This document shows, piece after piece, positions 7,728-18,500 of a stretch of 64,000 nucleotides of DNA; the stretch's first letter is position 1, and each line of letters starts with the position of its first letter. Origin of the DNA: JAKFDK01 sp036676195 (GTDB taxonomy: Bacteria > Bacillota > Sulfobacillia > Symbiobacteriales > ZC4RG38). Below the pieces are notes generated by a model. It had not been told where the DNA came from. It saw only the letters and a list, made by a program, of their open reading frames with translations, and searched no databases. The stretch spans positions 1 through 64,000 of the forward strand of contig JAKFDK010000137.1 of NCBI GenBank assembly GCA_036676195.1, given 5' to 3'. A program made the position numbers and the translations under genes.

Positions 7728-8821
7728 TCATCCGAATAGTATGGCTTCACCATATTTCAACATGGGTGGGAACAAGTCCTTCCAAGTGCGATTTATTAAA
7801 GGCAAAACACACCAAGGCTCGGAACGGGTAACCGTGACTCGTGCAGTTACAGCCACGCGGAGCGCGTGGCTGCATGCACTCAGACCGCTGGACAGAGATG
7901 TTGTATCGTGGTTGAAACTGTCACCTGTAGGACTAACGCTCGGTGCGAGCAATAGATCTCGATGAAGAATCCGTCGAGTGATCGTCTTATCATCAAAAAG
8001 CATCCGCACTTCATCCAGTGGACTGCGGACACCCCTTGGACCCTGGTTCAGTACGTGGGTGTACACCATGGTGGTCTTCACATCCGAGTGTCCCAGCAAC
8101 TCCTGGACTGACCTGATGTCATACCCACCTTCCAACAGATGCGTGGCGAACGAGTGGCGGAACGTATGGCAACTGGCTCGTTTGGTCAATCCAGCCGAAG
8201 CCACCGCTTCCTTAACTGCTCGCTGGATGATGGACTCATCAACGGGGTGACGTCCCTGTTCGCCGGTTTGGGCGTTACGCCACCTACGTTCCTGTGGGAA
8301 AACCCACTGCCACCGCCAGTCGGTTGAAGCACCTGGGTATTTCCGGTCCAAAGCGTAGGGCATGAGAACCCGACCGTAACCATCCGCCAAGTCACGTTTG
8401 TGGATTTCCTTGACATGCTCCAGGTGTTGGGCGAGAGGCTGCTTTACCCTCGAAGGCAACATCGTCAACCGACGAGGCGTCCCAGGACTGCCTTGACCTC
8501 GTCCCGGGACAGTACCACGGGCAAGCGCGTCGGCTTTCGTGCGCGAATGACCCCACCCAGATTACCGATCTCGCGCTCGATAACGTGACGATAGAGAAAT
8601 AGTAGCGCACTGAGAGCTTGGTTCTGCGTAGAAGCACTGACCTGAGACTTTACAGCCAGGTGGGTTAGAAAAGCGTTGATTTCCGGTTCAGCCATTTCAG
8701 CCGGATGGCGCACGTTGTGGAAGTAAATGTATCGTTTGACTCACATGCAGTACGCCTGCTCCGTTTTCTGACTATAATGGCGTGCCCGTAGTGCGATCCG
8801 TAGCTGATCTAACAGTTTGGG
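7728..8821 (-). pseudogene. intI: Integron integrase, inactivated
   Basis: Clear homology to IntI tyrosine recombinases. The segment KYPGASTDWRWQWVFPQ matches the IntI-specific insertion. Box II residues are present (HTFRHSFATHLL, LGHSDV, YTHVL), and the protein carries the usual GVRSPLD end. The N-terminal part reads KLLDQLRIALRARHYS, then a TGA where Trp is expected (about 8742), then KRYIYFHNVRHPAEM up to AVLGRLVG. It resumes at TMLPSRVKQPL (about 8468) in another frame, so roughly 45 codons including the box I Arg region are missing. The natural stop is also gone, and the frame runs about 90 codons past the homology. The gene points toward the cassettes, the reverse of the usual layout. 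It cannot encode active recombinase. Confidence 0.92.
7851..7871. repeat. 9-bp hairpin in the integrase 3' region
   Basis: AGCCACGCG and CGCGTGGCT are separated by GAG. It has no T-run on either strand. It lies between the end of integrase homology (about 8000) and the candidate attI, and could be a weak intI terminator or a relic recombination site. It lacks recognisable R'/R'' cores. Confidence 0.4.
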
Positions 8822-8960
8822 GGCTGGCGCGGTCGTGCGCGACGTGGGGGCACCTCTGTCTCACGCTGCGATCGTCGCACGGGAACTTGGCATTCCCGCC
8901 GTGGTCGGCTGTGGCCATGCGCCTGCACACCGGCGACCGGGTGCGGGTGAACGGCCATGT
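8820..8960 (+). pseudogene. Remnant of a PEP-utilising enzyme mobile domain
   Basis: Translation gives VVRDVGAPLSHAAIVAREL, then GIPAVVGCG, the His-containing signature of the swivelling phosphohistidine domain of PEP synthase-like enzymes. After a frameshift it continues as LHTGDRVRVNG, the usual end of that domain. Everything upstream of this is missing, and the fragment abuts the first recognisable codons of intI at about 8820. It therefore marks the old chromosomal side of the integron junction. Confidence 0.6.
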
Positions 8961-9438
8961 GCCGGCACATCCACTCCTGGCGTGCTGTGGTGCTGAGTCC
9001 CGCTCCTGGCCGGACCGTCAACTTCTGCAACCGCTGAGCGCCGCGGCAATTGCAAAACCTGACGATTGGCCCTCCGGAGCGGGGTTCAGGCCGCCTTTTT
9101 GCCGCGCGGGTCCGGGATACCCCCCCTGCCGGTCGGCCAGCGGAACCATTTCGGTCCCCAGTTCTGGGCCTGGCGCCATCACACGACTGCCGTCAGCCCA
9201 GCTTTGCCCTGCTCTACTTACGGCCCACGGCCTACCCAGGCGTCATCCCGGCGTCATCCGTCCACTTCAAAATGGAACTCCGCTGTGCCATTTCCCGAGC
9301 CCCTGTTGTTGGCTAACATTCATGATGCTGCCGCCCTGTACTCCCGGCGGGCGTTTGCATTCGAATTCGGCGGGGCTGTTCCGTTTCTTCCTTCAGTTGA
9401 CTACATAAGGGCACCACAATCGAAACGGCCAGGCCATG
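8961..9438. other. Intergenic, no gene seen
   Basis: Several overlapping frames are open because of high G+C, but none shows a ribosome binding site, a domain or protein-like composition. It may be decayed sequence linked to the fragment at 8820-8960. Confidence 0.5.
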
Positions 9439-9471
9439 GAAAAGCGGCGGAGCACATGTTGCTCCGCCGCT
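9439..9471 (-). terminator. Intrinsic terminator after the 195-aa gene
   Basis: Stem AGCGGCGGAGCA / TGCTCCGCCGCT (12 bp) with a 5-base loop. On the minus strand it is followed by TTTT. It lies 18 bp after the stop of the gene at 9489. Confidence 0.8.
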
Positions 9472-9488
9472 CTGCGTGAGGGTCCAGG

Positions 9489-10076
9489 CTAGGCATTGCC
9501 ACCTTCCGCTTTGGCACTTTCGGCACTGGCGCTGACCGGCTCCACGGGGCCTGCGGATTCCGCGGGCCCGGTCGCTGCGGCGGGACCCGGGGTTTCGGTC
9601 TGCCGGGTGGGTGCCGCCTGTGCCGTCGTTTCCGGTCCGACCGACGCCTCGGCACTGCCCTTGAGGATGCGGGCCCGCTCCATGTCCAGGCGCAGGACCG
9701 TACCCAGGTCGGGATCCGGGTACGCGGCAATCGGAATCTGCAGCCGCCGGCCCTTCCCCGGCCGCTTGTTGAAACGGGCGGCGGCATAGTGGATATTGAT
9801 CAACGCCGTTGTCCGGTTGTTCGAGAAGTTCAACTCGTGCGCACCCTCGTCATTCTTGTTGCAACCCTTGATGTAGATGGCGCCCGCCTCGACCTCCGGG
9901 ATGGTCACCACATGGGTGATGCTGCTGCCAAAGATGGTAAACAGCGTCTCCAAGACCCAGACCGGCAGGTAGAGTCCCCAGTTGCAGCCCATGTACACCA
10001 CCTTGTCTGCCAGCGCATGCAAATCCGCTTTGGTGGCTGGGCGCAGCCGACTGACCCGGTCACTCACCAGACTCAT
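9489..10076 (-). CDS. Conserved-looking protein of unknown function
   Basis: A 195-residue protein. The ATG at 10076 has AAGGAAGGGGG immediately upstream; longer upstream extension of the frame looks non-coding. Residues 1-130 look like a compact alpha/beta domain without signal peptide or membrane segment (KVVYMGCNWGLYLPVWVLETLF; cysteines in MGCNWG and IKGCNKN). Residues about 135-195 are a low-complexity Ala/Pro/Glu/Ser tail. No family was recognised. It stands alone between its own terminator and a decayed region, so context does not suggest a role. Confidence 0.65.
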   Translation of the reverse strand: MSLVSDRVSRLRPATKADLHALADKVVYMGCNWGLYLPVWVLETLFTIFGSSITHVVTIPEVEAGAIYIKGCNKNDEGAHELNFSNNRTTALINIHYAAARFNKRPGKGRRLQIPIAAYPDPDLGTVLRLDMERARILKGSAEASVGPETTAQAAPTRQTETPGPAAATGPAESAGPVEPVSASAESAKAEGGNA

Positions 10077-10214
10077 GCCCCCTTCCTTGATACTTTCAAT
10101 ATTTAGTACGTAAATTGGGCGTGAAGGTTCGGTCCAGCCGCAGGGAAATATCAGGTGCCAGGGAAATACCCGACACGGGTGCCGACAGCACCCTGGCCCA
10201 GGGTGCTGGACCCG

Positions 10215-10690
10215 GCGGCGCATCGCCCCGAACGTGGCGGATCGGCCGGTGGTCATGCCCCCGGATGCCGCCCTCACCCCGGCAGGTGACCTGTATGTGG
10301 TGAATCCCGCCATGTCCAGGGACAGGCGGCCGTGACACTGGGCGGGCGCCTTTAATGAGCTGCAGGACGGTGAAGGGTTCATGCGCGCCGCGGGTCCCCA
10401 ACTGCGGCCGCCCAACGGGGCGAGCAAGTGTGCCGGGCCGCCGGCTGTATGAGCTGCCACGTCCCGCCGCTGTATACGGACCGGCAGATATATAATGTAG
10501 GAACAGGTGACAGCCGGCTGGTAAAGCGGGGGCCTCGCCGCGCACACCGGTGCCGTAAAGTCTTCGGAAACCATCTGCCGCACCCGGACATCGGGCCGGA
10601 CTGCCGCCCCATACCAGCAGCCACGCTGGTCCACCCGGCGGCGGCAGGGCGATACCGGCCTCACGCTGGGTGAAGACGGGTAGCAAGGTG
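10215..10690 (+). pseudogene. Decayed beta-propeller / di-haem cytochrome c remnant
   Basis: Scattered pieces in different frames resemble a YVTN-type propeller joined to a MauG/cytochrome-c-peroxidase module. One is DRPVVMPPDAALTPAGDLYVVN near 10240-10310 (propeller strand). Another is AAGCMSCHVPPLYTDRQIYNVGTG near 10440-10505, containing a CxxCH haem site. A third, near 10590-10670, reads TAAPYQQPRWST where such proteins have a T-x-PY-x-HDGR block. Frames are broken between the pieces and there is no credible start. The rest of the gap 10077-10914 holds the leaders of the two flanking genes. Confidence 0.5.
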
Positions 10691-10914
10691 GTGGCATGCA
10701 GGGGGCGGGTCAGGTCCCAGTTCGAGTCAAAATCTCACATTTATGCCGAGGTAGGAATAGTGGTTTGCACGAAGAAGTGATACAGGTCAATAGTACAATC
10801 GCTAACGGGCGCGGCAAAGCAGACCTGTTGAGGTTGGTTATTTGCCGCAGGTCTGCATTGGCACGGGTTATGTGTTCGTTTACCGGTTTGTTCACGAAAT
10901 TGGAGGGAGTCGAT

Positions 10915-12492
10915 ATGTGGCCCGCCGCAAATGAACAGCCCCGCCACCCCTGGCCCTTGGTTGCTGTAAGGCATCATGGTGCGCTGGCCCTGTTCCTGAT
11001 TGGCTTTTTCGGCTGGGCAACAGCGGTTCCGTTGTATGGCTCAGTGGGGCAAAGCCTGGCTGCACTCCACCAGGTTGCCTACGGTCCGTTGCCGCTCTGG
11101 TTTCTGTCGGCCAACATCATCAGTTCGGTCCTTTGGGGGATATGGGTTGATGCCCGCCCTGATCGGGCGCGGCGGAGCGCACAGGGGGCGGTGGCTGCGG
11201 CCATTGTGTGCACGCTGCTGCTCGGCTTCCTGCCTCCGGTTGCCTGGCCCGGGGTATTCGCGGCCATGGGCCTGGCCATTGGCGCCATCGCCATGTGGGG
11301 TCGCTGGTATGCCACCACCGTGGAGCCCGGCTGGCTGGGACGAGTGTTCGCGGTGACGGCAGCCGGCATCAGTCTGCTCAACTGGCTGTTCGCCCTGGCG
11401 GCCCGGCACCTGCCGCCCACCGTGGCCATGGTGCTGACCCTGATTCCCCTGGTGCTGGCCATGCTGGCGGCTCCCCGCATCCAGGACCGCATCAGCCCGG
11501 CGCGCCTGTTTCCCGCCGCCCGGTTGCATAACCGGGTGAAGGGCCGTACGGTTATGCGTTACGGACTGTTTATTATCTTCTTCTCGCTGGTGGCCGGCCT
11601 GAGCTACCGTTTCCTGATTGTTACCCCCATCACCCCGTTTGTAAACGATACCCTGCGGCGGTTGCCATACATGGCCGGAGTGCTGGTGGCCGGGGCGATG
11701 GCTGACCGGCGCAACCTGCAGTCGGTGCTGGCCTCCGGCGCCGGACTGCTGGCCCTGTCGTTTCTGATTGGGGCCTGGGGCGAACCGGTGCCGCAGTATA
11801 TCAGCATTGCCCTTAACGGTGCCGCCTTCGGCCTGCTGGAGCCGACCTCCTGGCTGCTGCTCGCCAGCCAGGCGACCCGGGCAACGGCCGGGCGCTGGTT
11901 TGGCTGGGGGCTGAACCTGAACATTGTCCCGATTATCGTGGGCAGTCTGGTCGCCCTGCCTTTGGATAGCATGTCGCCCGAGCGTCTGGGTCTGCTGGCA
12001 GCGGTGGCAATCATGCTGGCGATTCTCTCCCTGGTGGGGGTCACGGATCCGTTAACAGTGCTGCACAATGCGCCGACGCTGGCCGTCCCGGCGACGGAGG
12101 CGGAAGCGGTTGCCGCCGCCCCGGCGACGGCGGCGCTGGTGCCGACCGCCGCGGCCGAGGCGGCAACGCCCCCGCCGGCAGTGGCCATGCCCGCTGCACC
12201 GGAACTGCTGGCACAGGTGTATGGGCAGGCCCTGAGCCAGCGGGAACTGGAGATTGGCCAGTTGGCGATCGTGGGAATTGCATCCCGGGATATTGCTCAG
12301 CAGTTGTACCTCTCGGAGAACACGGTGAAAACGCATCTGCGCAGCGTGTATCGGAAGACTCAGTCCGCCAACCGCAATGACCTGTACCGCCAGCTCATCG
12401 AGGGCAGCTACGCCGGGTCCGGACACGCGCCGCGCAACGGGCAGACACAGGCGGCGGCGGAAAAAGCAGACGACACCGCCAGTGCGTCCTGA
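10915..12492 (+). CDS. MFS-like membrane protein fused to a LuxR-type DNA-binding domain
   Basis: A 525-residue protein. Residues about 20-390 contain roughly twelve hydrophobic segments with an MFS-like layout. An Ala/Pro-rich linker (about 395-435) leads to a C-terminal LuxR/GerE helix-turn-helix: LSQRELEIGQLAIVGIASRD, then IAQQLYLSENTVKTHLRSVY. The protein is thus a membrane-embedded one-component regulator that could sense a ligand through a transporter-like domain. The ATG at 10915 is preceded by TTGGAGGGAGTCGAT; an in-frame extension to 10696 lacks such a site. Similar MFS-LuxR fusions are known, but their ligands mostly are not. It is convergent with the giant protease gene. Confidence 0.82.
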   Translation: MWPAANEQPRHPWPLVAVRHHGALALFLIGFFGWATAVPLYGSVGQSLAALHQVAYGPLPLWFLSANIISSVLWGIWVDARPDRARRSAQGAVAAAIVCTLLLGFLPPVAWPGVFAAMGLAIGAIAMWGRWYATTVEPGWLGRVFAVTAAGISLLNWLFALAARHLPPTVAMVLTLIPLVLAMLAAPRIQDRISPARLFPAARLHNRVKGRTVMRYGLFIIFFSLVAGLSYRFLIVTPITPFVNDTLRRLPYMAGVLVAGAMADRRNLQSVLASGAGLLALSFLIGAWGEPVPQYISIALNGAAFGLLEPTSWLLLASQATRATAGRWFGWGLNLNIVPIIVGSLVALPLDSMSPERLGLLAAVAIMLAILSLVGVTDPLTVLHNAPTLAVPATEAEAVAAAPATAALVPTAAAEAATPPPAVAMPAAPELLAQVYGQALSQRELEIGQLAIVGIASRDIAQQLYLSENTVKTHLRSVYRKTQSANRNDLYRQLIEGSYAGSGHAPRNGQTQAAAEKADDTASAS

Positions 12493-12526
12493 TTCCGGGC
12501 GATTGCGGGTGATTGGCGGCGGCGGC

Positions 12527-12557
12527 AGCGGGGGCAGTCTTCGGGACTGCCCCCGCT
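12527..12557. terminator. Strong hairpin between convergent genes
   Basis: A 13-bp stem AGCGGGGGCAGTC / GACTGCCCCCGCT closed by a UUCG-type loop. No T-run on either side. It lies between the MFS-LuxR stop and the protease stop, so it may stop transcription from both directions. Confidence 0.6.
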
Positions 12558-12579
12558 GTCTGCCTGTCCGGGGGCCAGG

Positions 12580-15500
12580 TTACTGTTTGGCGGCCACCAG
12601 CCCCAGGCGCTCCATGGCCCGCAGAACCACCACGGCGGCCTGGGCCCGGTTTGCACTGGCGGTGGGCTCGAAGCGGCCCTCGCCTACCCCCCGCATCAGG
12701 CTCTGCTGCACGGCCAGGGCCACGTAGCCCTGCGCCCAGGGCTGGATCCCGGCGGCGTCACTGAATGTCAGGTTCTGGCCGGCCAGGGCGGCCGCCTGTT
12801 CGGTCAGTCCCAGCGCCCGCAGGATCAGCACGGCCATTTCCTGGCGGGTAACGGAATCGTCGGGCCGGAAGCGTCCGCCAAAGCCCTGGATCAGGCCCAG
12901 GCGGGCAGCCGTTTCCACGTAGTTGTAGTACCACGTGTTCCGGCCAACGTCCACGAAGGTGGGGACCCAGGAGCCCTCGATCTGTACCTTGCGCTGCGGG
13001 TCCTGGGCCAGCAGGCTGACGAGCAGCTTGGTGAACTCGGCCCTGGTGATGTTGCGGTCTGGCTGGAATTCGGTCAGGCTGACGCCGCTGACCAGGTAGC
13101 GGCTGACCAGCACTTCCACGTCGCCCCGGCTCCAGTGCCCGTGCAGGTCGGCGAAGGTGCGGTCGTAGGTCATGACGGCGTAGCGGCTGAAGCCGGTCAG
13201 TTGGGTCCGTACGACGCCGGCCTCGGGGTCGACCACGCCGCCGATATACTTCCAGCGGGTGGGGTCATGGTCGTCCTGGCGATACACCGCCAGCTTGCGC
13301 GGGTCTACTTGAGTCACCCTGGTACGGTCGTAGCGGATGGCTACCGTTACCGGCCGCTGCGGTTGCGCCGGGGCCGTGAATTCATACACCGGGCTGGCGG
13401 GGGCCAGGGCCGGCTGTGTCGTCCGGGCCGGTTCGGTAACCCGGCGCACCTTCAGGACAGCGCCCGGACGGAAGGTCTCGGGAGCAATCTCCAGGCTGAC
13501 GGCGTTGTCGAACGCTACCACCTGGGCGGCGGCTGCACCGACTTCAGTGCGGACTTCGTTCGGGTTCTGGGGCGGCGCCGGTAGCTGGGGCGGGGCCGGC
13601 GGCTTCGCCGGTGCTTCCGGCCTGGGCGTTTCGGGCTCGGGCTCGGGCTCGGGTTTCGGTATCTCGGGCTGGGGGACTGGCGGGTTCGGCACGTATCCGC
13701 CGCCACCACCGGAGACAGGTGCCGTGGGCTTGGCCGTCACGATGGCGCCCGCCGACTCGTTGCCGCTGGTATCCACCGTGGTCAGCTTGATGGTGTACGT
13801 GCTGCCGTTGGTCAGGCCGGTGATGGTGTAGGTCTGCGCACCCTTGGCCACCTCCACCGGGGTAGTGTAGCTGCCGCTGCCGGTCTTCCAGGCGATACGC
13901 ACCTTGGCGAAGTCGGCGTCGGTGGGGTCGGTCCAGGTAACGGTCACCTTACCGTTGCCGGCGCCGGCGGTGGCTGCGGTCACTTCCGCCGGGGGCACGG
14001 CGCTGATGGTCAGGTTCCGGGTGACGGTTGCGGCCAGGGACCGGCCGTTGTAATCCTGAATCGCCCGGGATACGGTCACAGTGTAGCTCTTGCCGTCAGT
14101 CAGCGGGCTGGTGGGCACAAAACGGACGGTCCGGGTCAGAGAATAGCTGTTTGCATCGGTGACCGTGTCGACGGCCGCCACCATGCCGGCCACCGGTTCA
14201 CCATCTGCCGGGGTCACGGTGATAGCGCCGGTGGACAGAGTGCTCACCCGGACGTAGCGGTCAAAGGTGACCGTAATCGCCGTCTGGTCCTGGACTGTCA
14301 CGTCGGACACAGCGGCCGGCTGCACCGAGACCATGCCGACGTTGACTTCAGTCTGGGGCGGCGGTACGTCCATTTCCCAACTGTCGATGCTCAGGTAGCC
14401 TTCCTTTTCGAAGTGCACCTTCCACCTGCCCTTGGGCACATCCCAGCCGTACTTGCCGTCCGGATCGCTGGTCTGCGGGTTCTTCATGCCGTACTCTTCT
14501 GCATCCCATTCCGACCAGGAGCCATCGGAGTTCTGGTAGAGGATGGTGGCCGTCACGCCATCCAGGCGGTTTTCAGCAACGGCCTCGAAGACGTAGCCGC
14601 TGGGGTCGATCAGCCAGACCGGATCGGCCGCCGGGGCAGAGGTGCCGCCGCCGTCATCGTCGCCCCAACTGCCCTCGCCGCTGGCGCCGCCGCCGTTACC
14701 GCCGGGGACGTGGATGAACCGGCCCCAGTTGCTGGGCCCATCCGGGGGCTTGCACTTGAGCGGCATGGTCGCATGCACGTCACGCCGGAGCGAGCCGATA
14801 AACAGTTCGATATCCGCATCCATTTGGCCACCGGCGATCTGACCGAAGCCTGCGGCCGCCAGGTCGCCAACGACTGGGATCTTCGCCGCGCCGGCCACCA
14901 CGCCGCCGACGACGTTGATGACCCCCTTGGCGGTGGCAAACACACCGATCGTATGCTGGATCGAGGCTGCCCGGGCCGACCAGTCCGCCGTTACGTCCGG
15001 CGGGCAACCGGCCGCGTTCCACTCGGCCTCCAGTTGATCCAGTTGCTCGGTCCATTCCTGAGCCTTTTTGATTTCACCAAAGTTCTCCTGCAGGTCGTTG
15101 GTCATCAGTGCGCCCTTGACGCCGGGTTCGGCTATTTCCAGTGCGCCCTTCACGGCCTGCCAGCCTGCCGCCTGCGCCCGCACGGTCCCACCCTGCTGTT
15201 CAGCCTGGGTGAAACGATCCAGAGCCGCAGTGGGCATCCAGCCGGAGTACTCGAACAGCAGGCTGTCATTCTTTTCGCTCAGGCTATAGGAGAGTCCGTA
15301 GGCAATGCCCCCGGCGGCCTGCTGCTCCTGCTCCGGCGTGGGGGTAAACGTTTCGTCCGGGGTAATGGAGAACTCGGCGTTAATGGTGAATTTGCCCATG
15401 GTCACGGTGCTGGTGACCTTGTGCTCGCCGGTCTCGCTGTCGTCGCTGGTTTGCGGCTCCGTGACATCGGGCGCTTGCATCTCCTCCGGCAGCCCGTACA

Positions 15501-18500
15501 ACAGATCGGTCACCGCGGACAGCTTCTCCGGTACGTTGGCGTAATCGGCTATCGGTTCCAGTTCATAGCGAACCGAGATCGGACCCGGATAGTAGGTACC
15601 CGGCACATCGCCCTTGAAGATTTGCCCTTCAGAAGTGGCGTCGCGGGTTATTTCCACTTCCTTGTCGCCCATCTTGACCCAGGCCTTGCTGACCGCTTGC
15701 TGGCCTTCAAACTTCACCGTGAAGTGGGTGAAGCCACCAGGGTAATACACGTAGGCGAAGCGAGCCGGGCCTTGCGCCGGGTTCCAGGTGATGGTCTTCT
15801 TGCCGTCCTGGGCCATGGTGATGGATGTGATGGCAGTACGCTGCGGGTCGAAGTTAACCGCCACGGTACGGGAAACCAGGTTCGGCTGGCTCACCCCTTC
15901 CGGCGGGATGGCCACAGCGTTGAGCCGGAGCACCGTCGGCTTGTCCGGGTCGGGCACGCTGACGTTCAGCCGCCAGACCGTCCCCTTGACGGTGGTTTCG
16001 GCCAGCCGGGTGTCACCGTTCATTACCCGGACCAGCCAGCCGTTGGGTGCCCGGCCCGAAACCTGAAAGCTGCTGCTGTGGGTAGCCGACGGCGCCGCCA
16101 GGGTCAGGCCGGCCACCGGCACGAACACCTGGCCGATCTCACTGGTGACATCGGCTTCTTCAATGGCGGCGGCGAAGGCGGCCGTACCGCCGCCGGCCGG
16201 GAGCTGCACCTGCAGGCGCACCACTCCGGAGGCGCCGGCAGCCAGCGCCCCGATGGGCACGCGCAGGGTATGGTTGGCCTCATCGGCGGTGGCATCGGCC
16301 ACGGCCGCACCGTCTCGGGTCAGGCTGCCGAGCACCGCTGTGGCGTCGGCGGGCAGGGTCAGTACCAGCGCCCCGCCGGCGGCCTGACTGGAGTTGTTCT
16401 TGTATGCCACCCGCAACGCCGCCGTGCTGCCGGCGATGAGGGGCAGCGGGTTCACCGACAGGTCGTTGCCGGTGCCGGTGAAGCTGCCGGTGTTCGCCGG
16501 CACGGTGGCCAGGGCAATGTCCCCCAGGTCTACCACTGTGCCGTCCTGCACAGTAACCGGCTCGGTGGTGGCCAGGTAGCCCGCGGGTCCTTCCAGGCGA
16601 ATCTGATAGTTGCCGGCATCCAGGCTGAACGCCACGCCGCCGTCCGCCTTGGTGTAGCCGCTGGTGACGGCGGCCACGTTCCCGTTGTCCTGGACCCGGC
16701 CGGCCCAGTAACGGGTCTGCCACTGGCCAAAGGGCTGCCCGGTGCTGCCGTTCAGGATCCGGGCCTTCACCTGGCCGCGGTCGGTAATGTGGAAGGTAAA
16801 CACTGCCGGGGTATCGGCGTTCATGTGCGCGGAGGTCATGGTCTGGGTGACCGTCTGACGGGCCCACCCTTCCCTCCCGGCATCCATGGTGATGCTGAGC
16901 TGTTCGCCCGCCTTGACGGCGATGAGCTGGTTGGGGCCGCCGTAGTGGTTGATGGGGACATGCTGTCCGCCCATGGATCCGGCGGCGTTAAAGCGGGACA
17001 GTTCGCCCCACTGAGTCAGGTCTGCCTTCTCCTCCGGGGCGTTCTCCGACTGGGAGGACCGCCGGGTATAGACCTCCATGCGAATATTCATGAGCGGTGT
17101 GCCAACCAGGTCCTGGCTGGCCACCGGGGTCTCAAGCCGGACGGCGTCAAATACGCCCTGCTTGCCCGCCGAGACCTCATAGGTGACCGGGAAGTTGTCG
17201 ATCAGTTCCATCGTGTAGCGGCCGTCGGCATCGGTGGTGGCCTGGACGCTGAAATAGAATTCGTTCACCTGCTGCCTGGCCCAGACGGTGACGCCTTTGA
17301 GCGCCGTGTCCGGGTTACTCAGCTTGACCGTGCCGCTGACCGTTGTGCGCGGGTAGCGCTCCATGACCACCCTGACGGTCTGCTCGGAGCCGGTGAGCGC
17401 AATGTCGGTCTGCTTGTACCGCTTGTAGACCGGGATCGCGCCCCAGCCACCCGGCACTGCCAGGGCAAACACGGTCAGGGAAGTGGCGTTGGTCACGCCC
17501 CGGAAGGCGTACTCGGGCTGGGACTGGCCCTGTTTGTCGATGTAGCCGCTGCCCAGCCACTGGCCGCTGTTGTCGTTGATCCAGAAGCTGGCACCGGGAA
17601 CCGGTTGCTCCTGCCCGTCCACCATCTCCACCACCTGCACCTGGAGGGCGGTGGGGCGGGGCAGTTCCAGGCTGGTGACGGTGGTCAGTCCGGGCTGAAC
17701 CTCAACCGTTTCACCTGTGACCCAGTAGGGGGTGAAGGGCAGAGAGGCCGTGATTTCATAGGAGCCCGGCGGCAGATCCTCAATTCGTGTCTCCCCGGTA
17801 GCGGTAACGGAGCTGCTGTTGCCGCCGGCGTCGCCGCCGGCGCTAACGGTGATGTAATCCCCGGCGCCGACGTAACCGGTCACCTGCACTGCCACCGTGC
17901 CGCTGACCGGCACGGGGTCTGTGTAGTACCATGCCATCGTGGCACTGTGACCGGCGCCGTCGGCCAGAGTGACGGTGACGTTGGTGATGCTGGCCAGGCC
18001 GTCGGCCACAGTAAAGTCGCCCTTGTAGAGGCTGGGGGAATAGGGGTCAGCCGAGAGCGTTACCGTCTTGCTGCCGGCTGCCGGTTCAGGCAGCTTCTGC
18101 TGTTGGTCGTCGTACCAGGTGGTATAGTCCACCCGGGCGGTGGCGGTGCGGTTGGCCGTTCCCTGCGCATAGATGGTCAGGGTACCCCCGGCGCGCACGA
18201 CGCCATAGCCGGACCAGGCGCCGTAAGTGCTGACACTGCTCACTTCGGTGTCCGGGGTGGTCACAGACGTGGTGGCGGCTGCCGACAGGTTACCGGCAGC
18301 GTCGGTCGCCACCAGCCGGTACTGGTAGGCGGTGGCGTCCAGGAAGCCGCCCGTCGGACCTTCGTCTGAATACCAATAGGTCCAGGCGGAGACCGCGGCC
18401 ACCTCGTCCCAGGTGGTACCGTCGGTCGACCGTTGCAGGCGGTAGCCTGTCACCTGGGTATTGTCCGTGGCTGCCTGCCAGGACAGATACACATCGCCAT

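Noticed and set aside
8782..9479. Open plus-strand frames after the integron
   Set aside because: Only the first ~140 bp show homology (PEP-utilising fragment); the rest is Pro/Arg-rich shadow sequence.
10096..10686. Minus-strand extension or separate gene upstream of the 195-aa protein
   Set aside because: Composition is not protein-like, and the plus strand here carries the cytochrome remnant.
14413..18369. A very long open frame antisense to the giant protease (plus strand)
   Set aside because: It mirrors the third-position G+C bias of the real gene; the translation is rich in G, H, R and Q, has no domains and no ribosome binding site.
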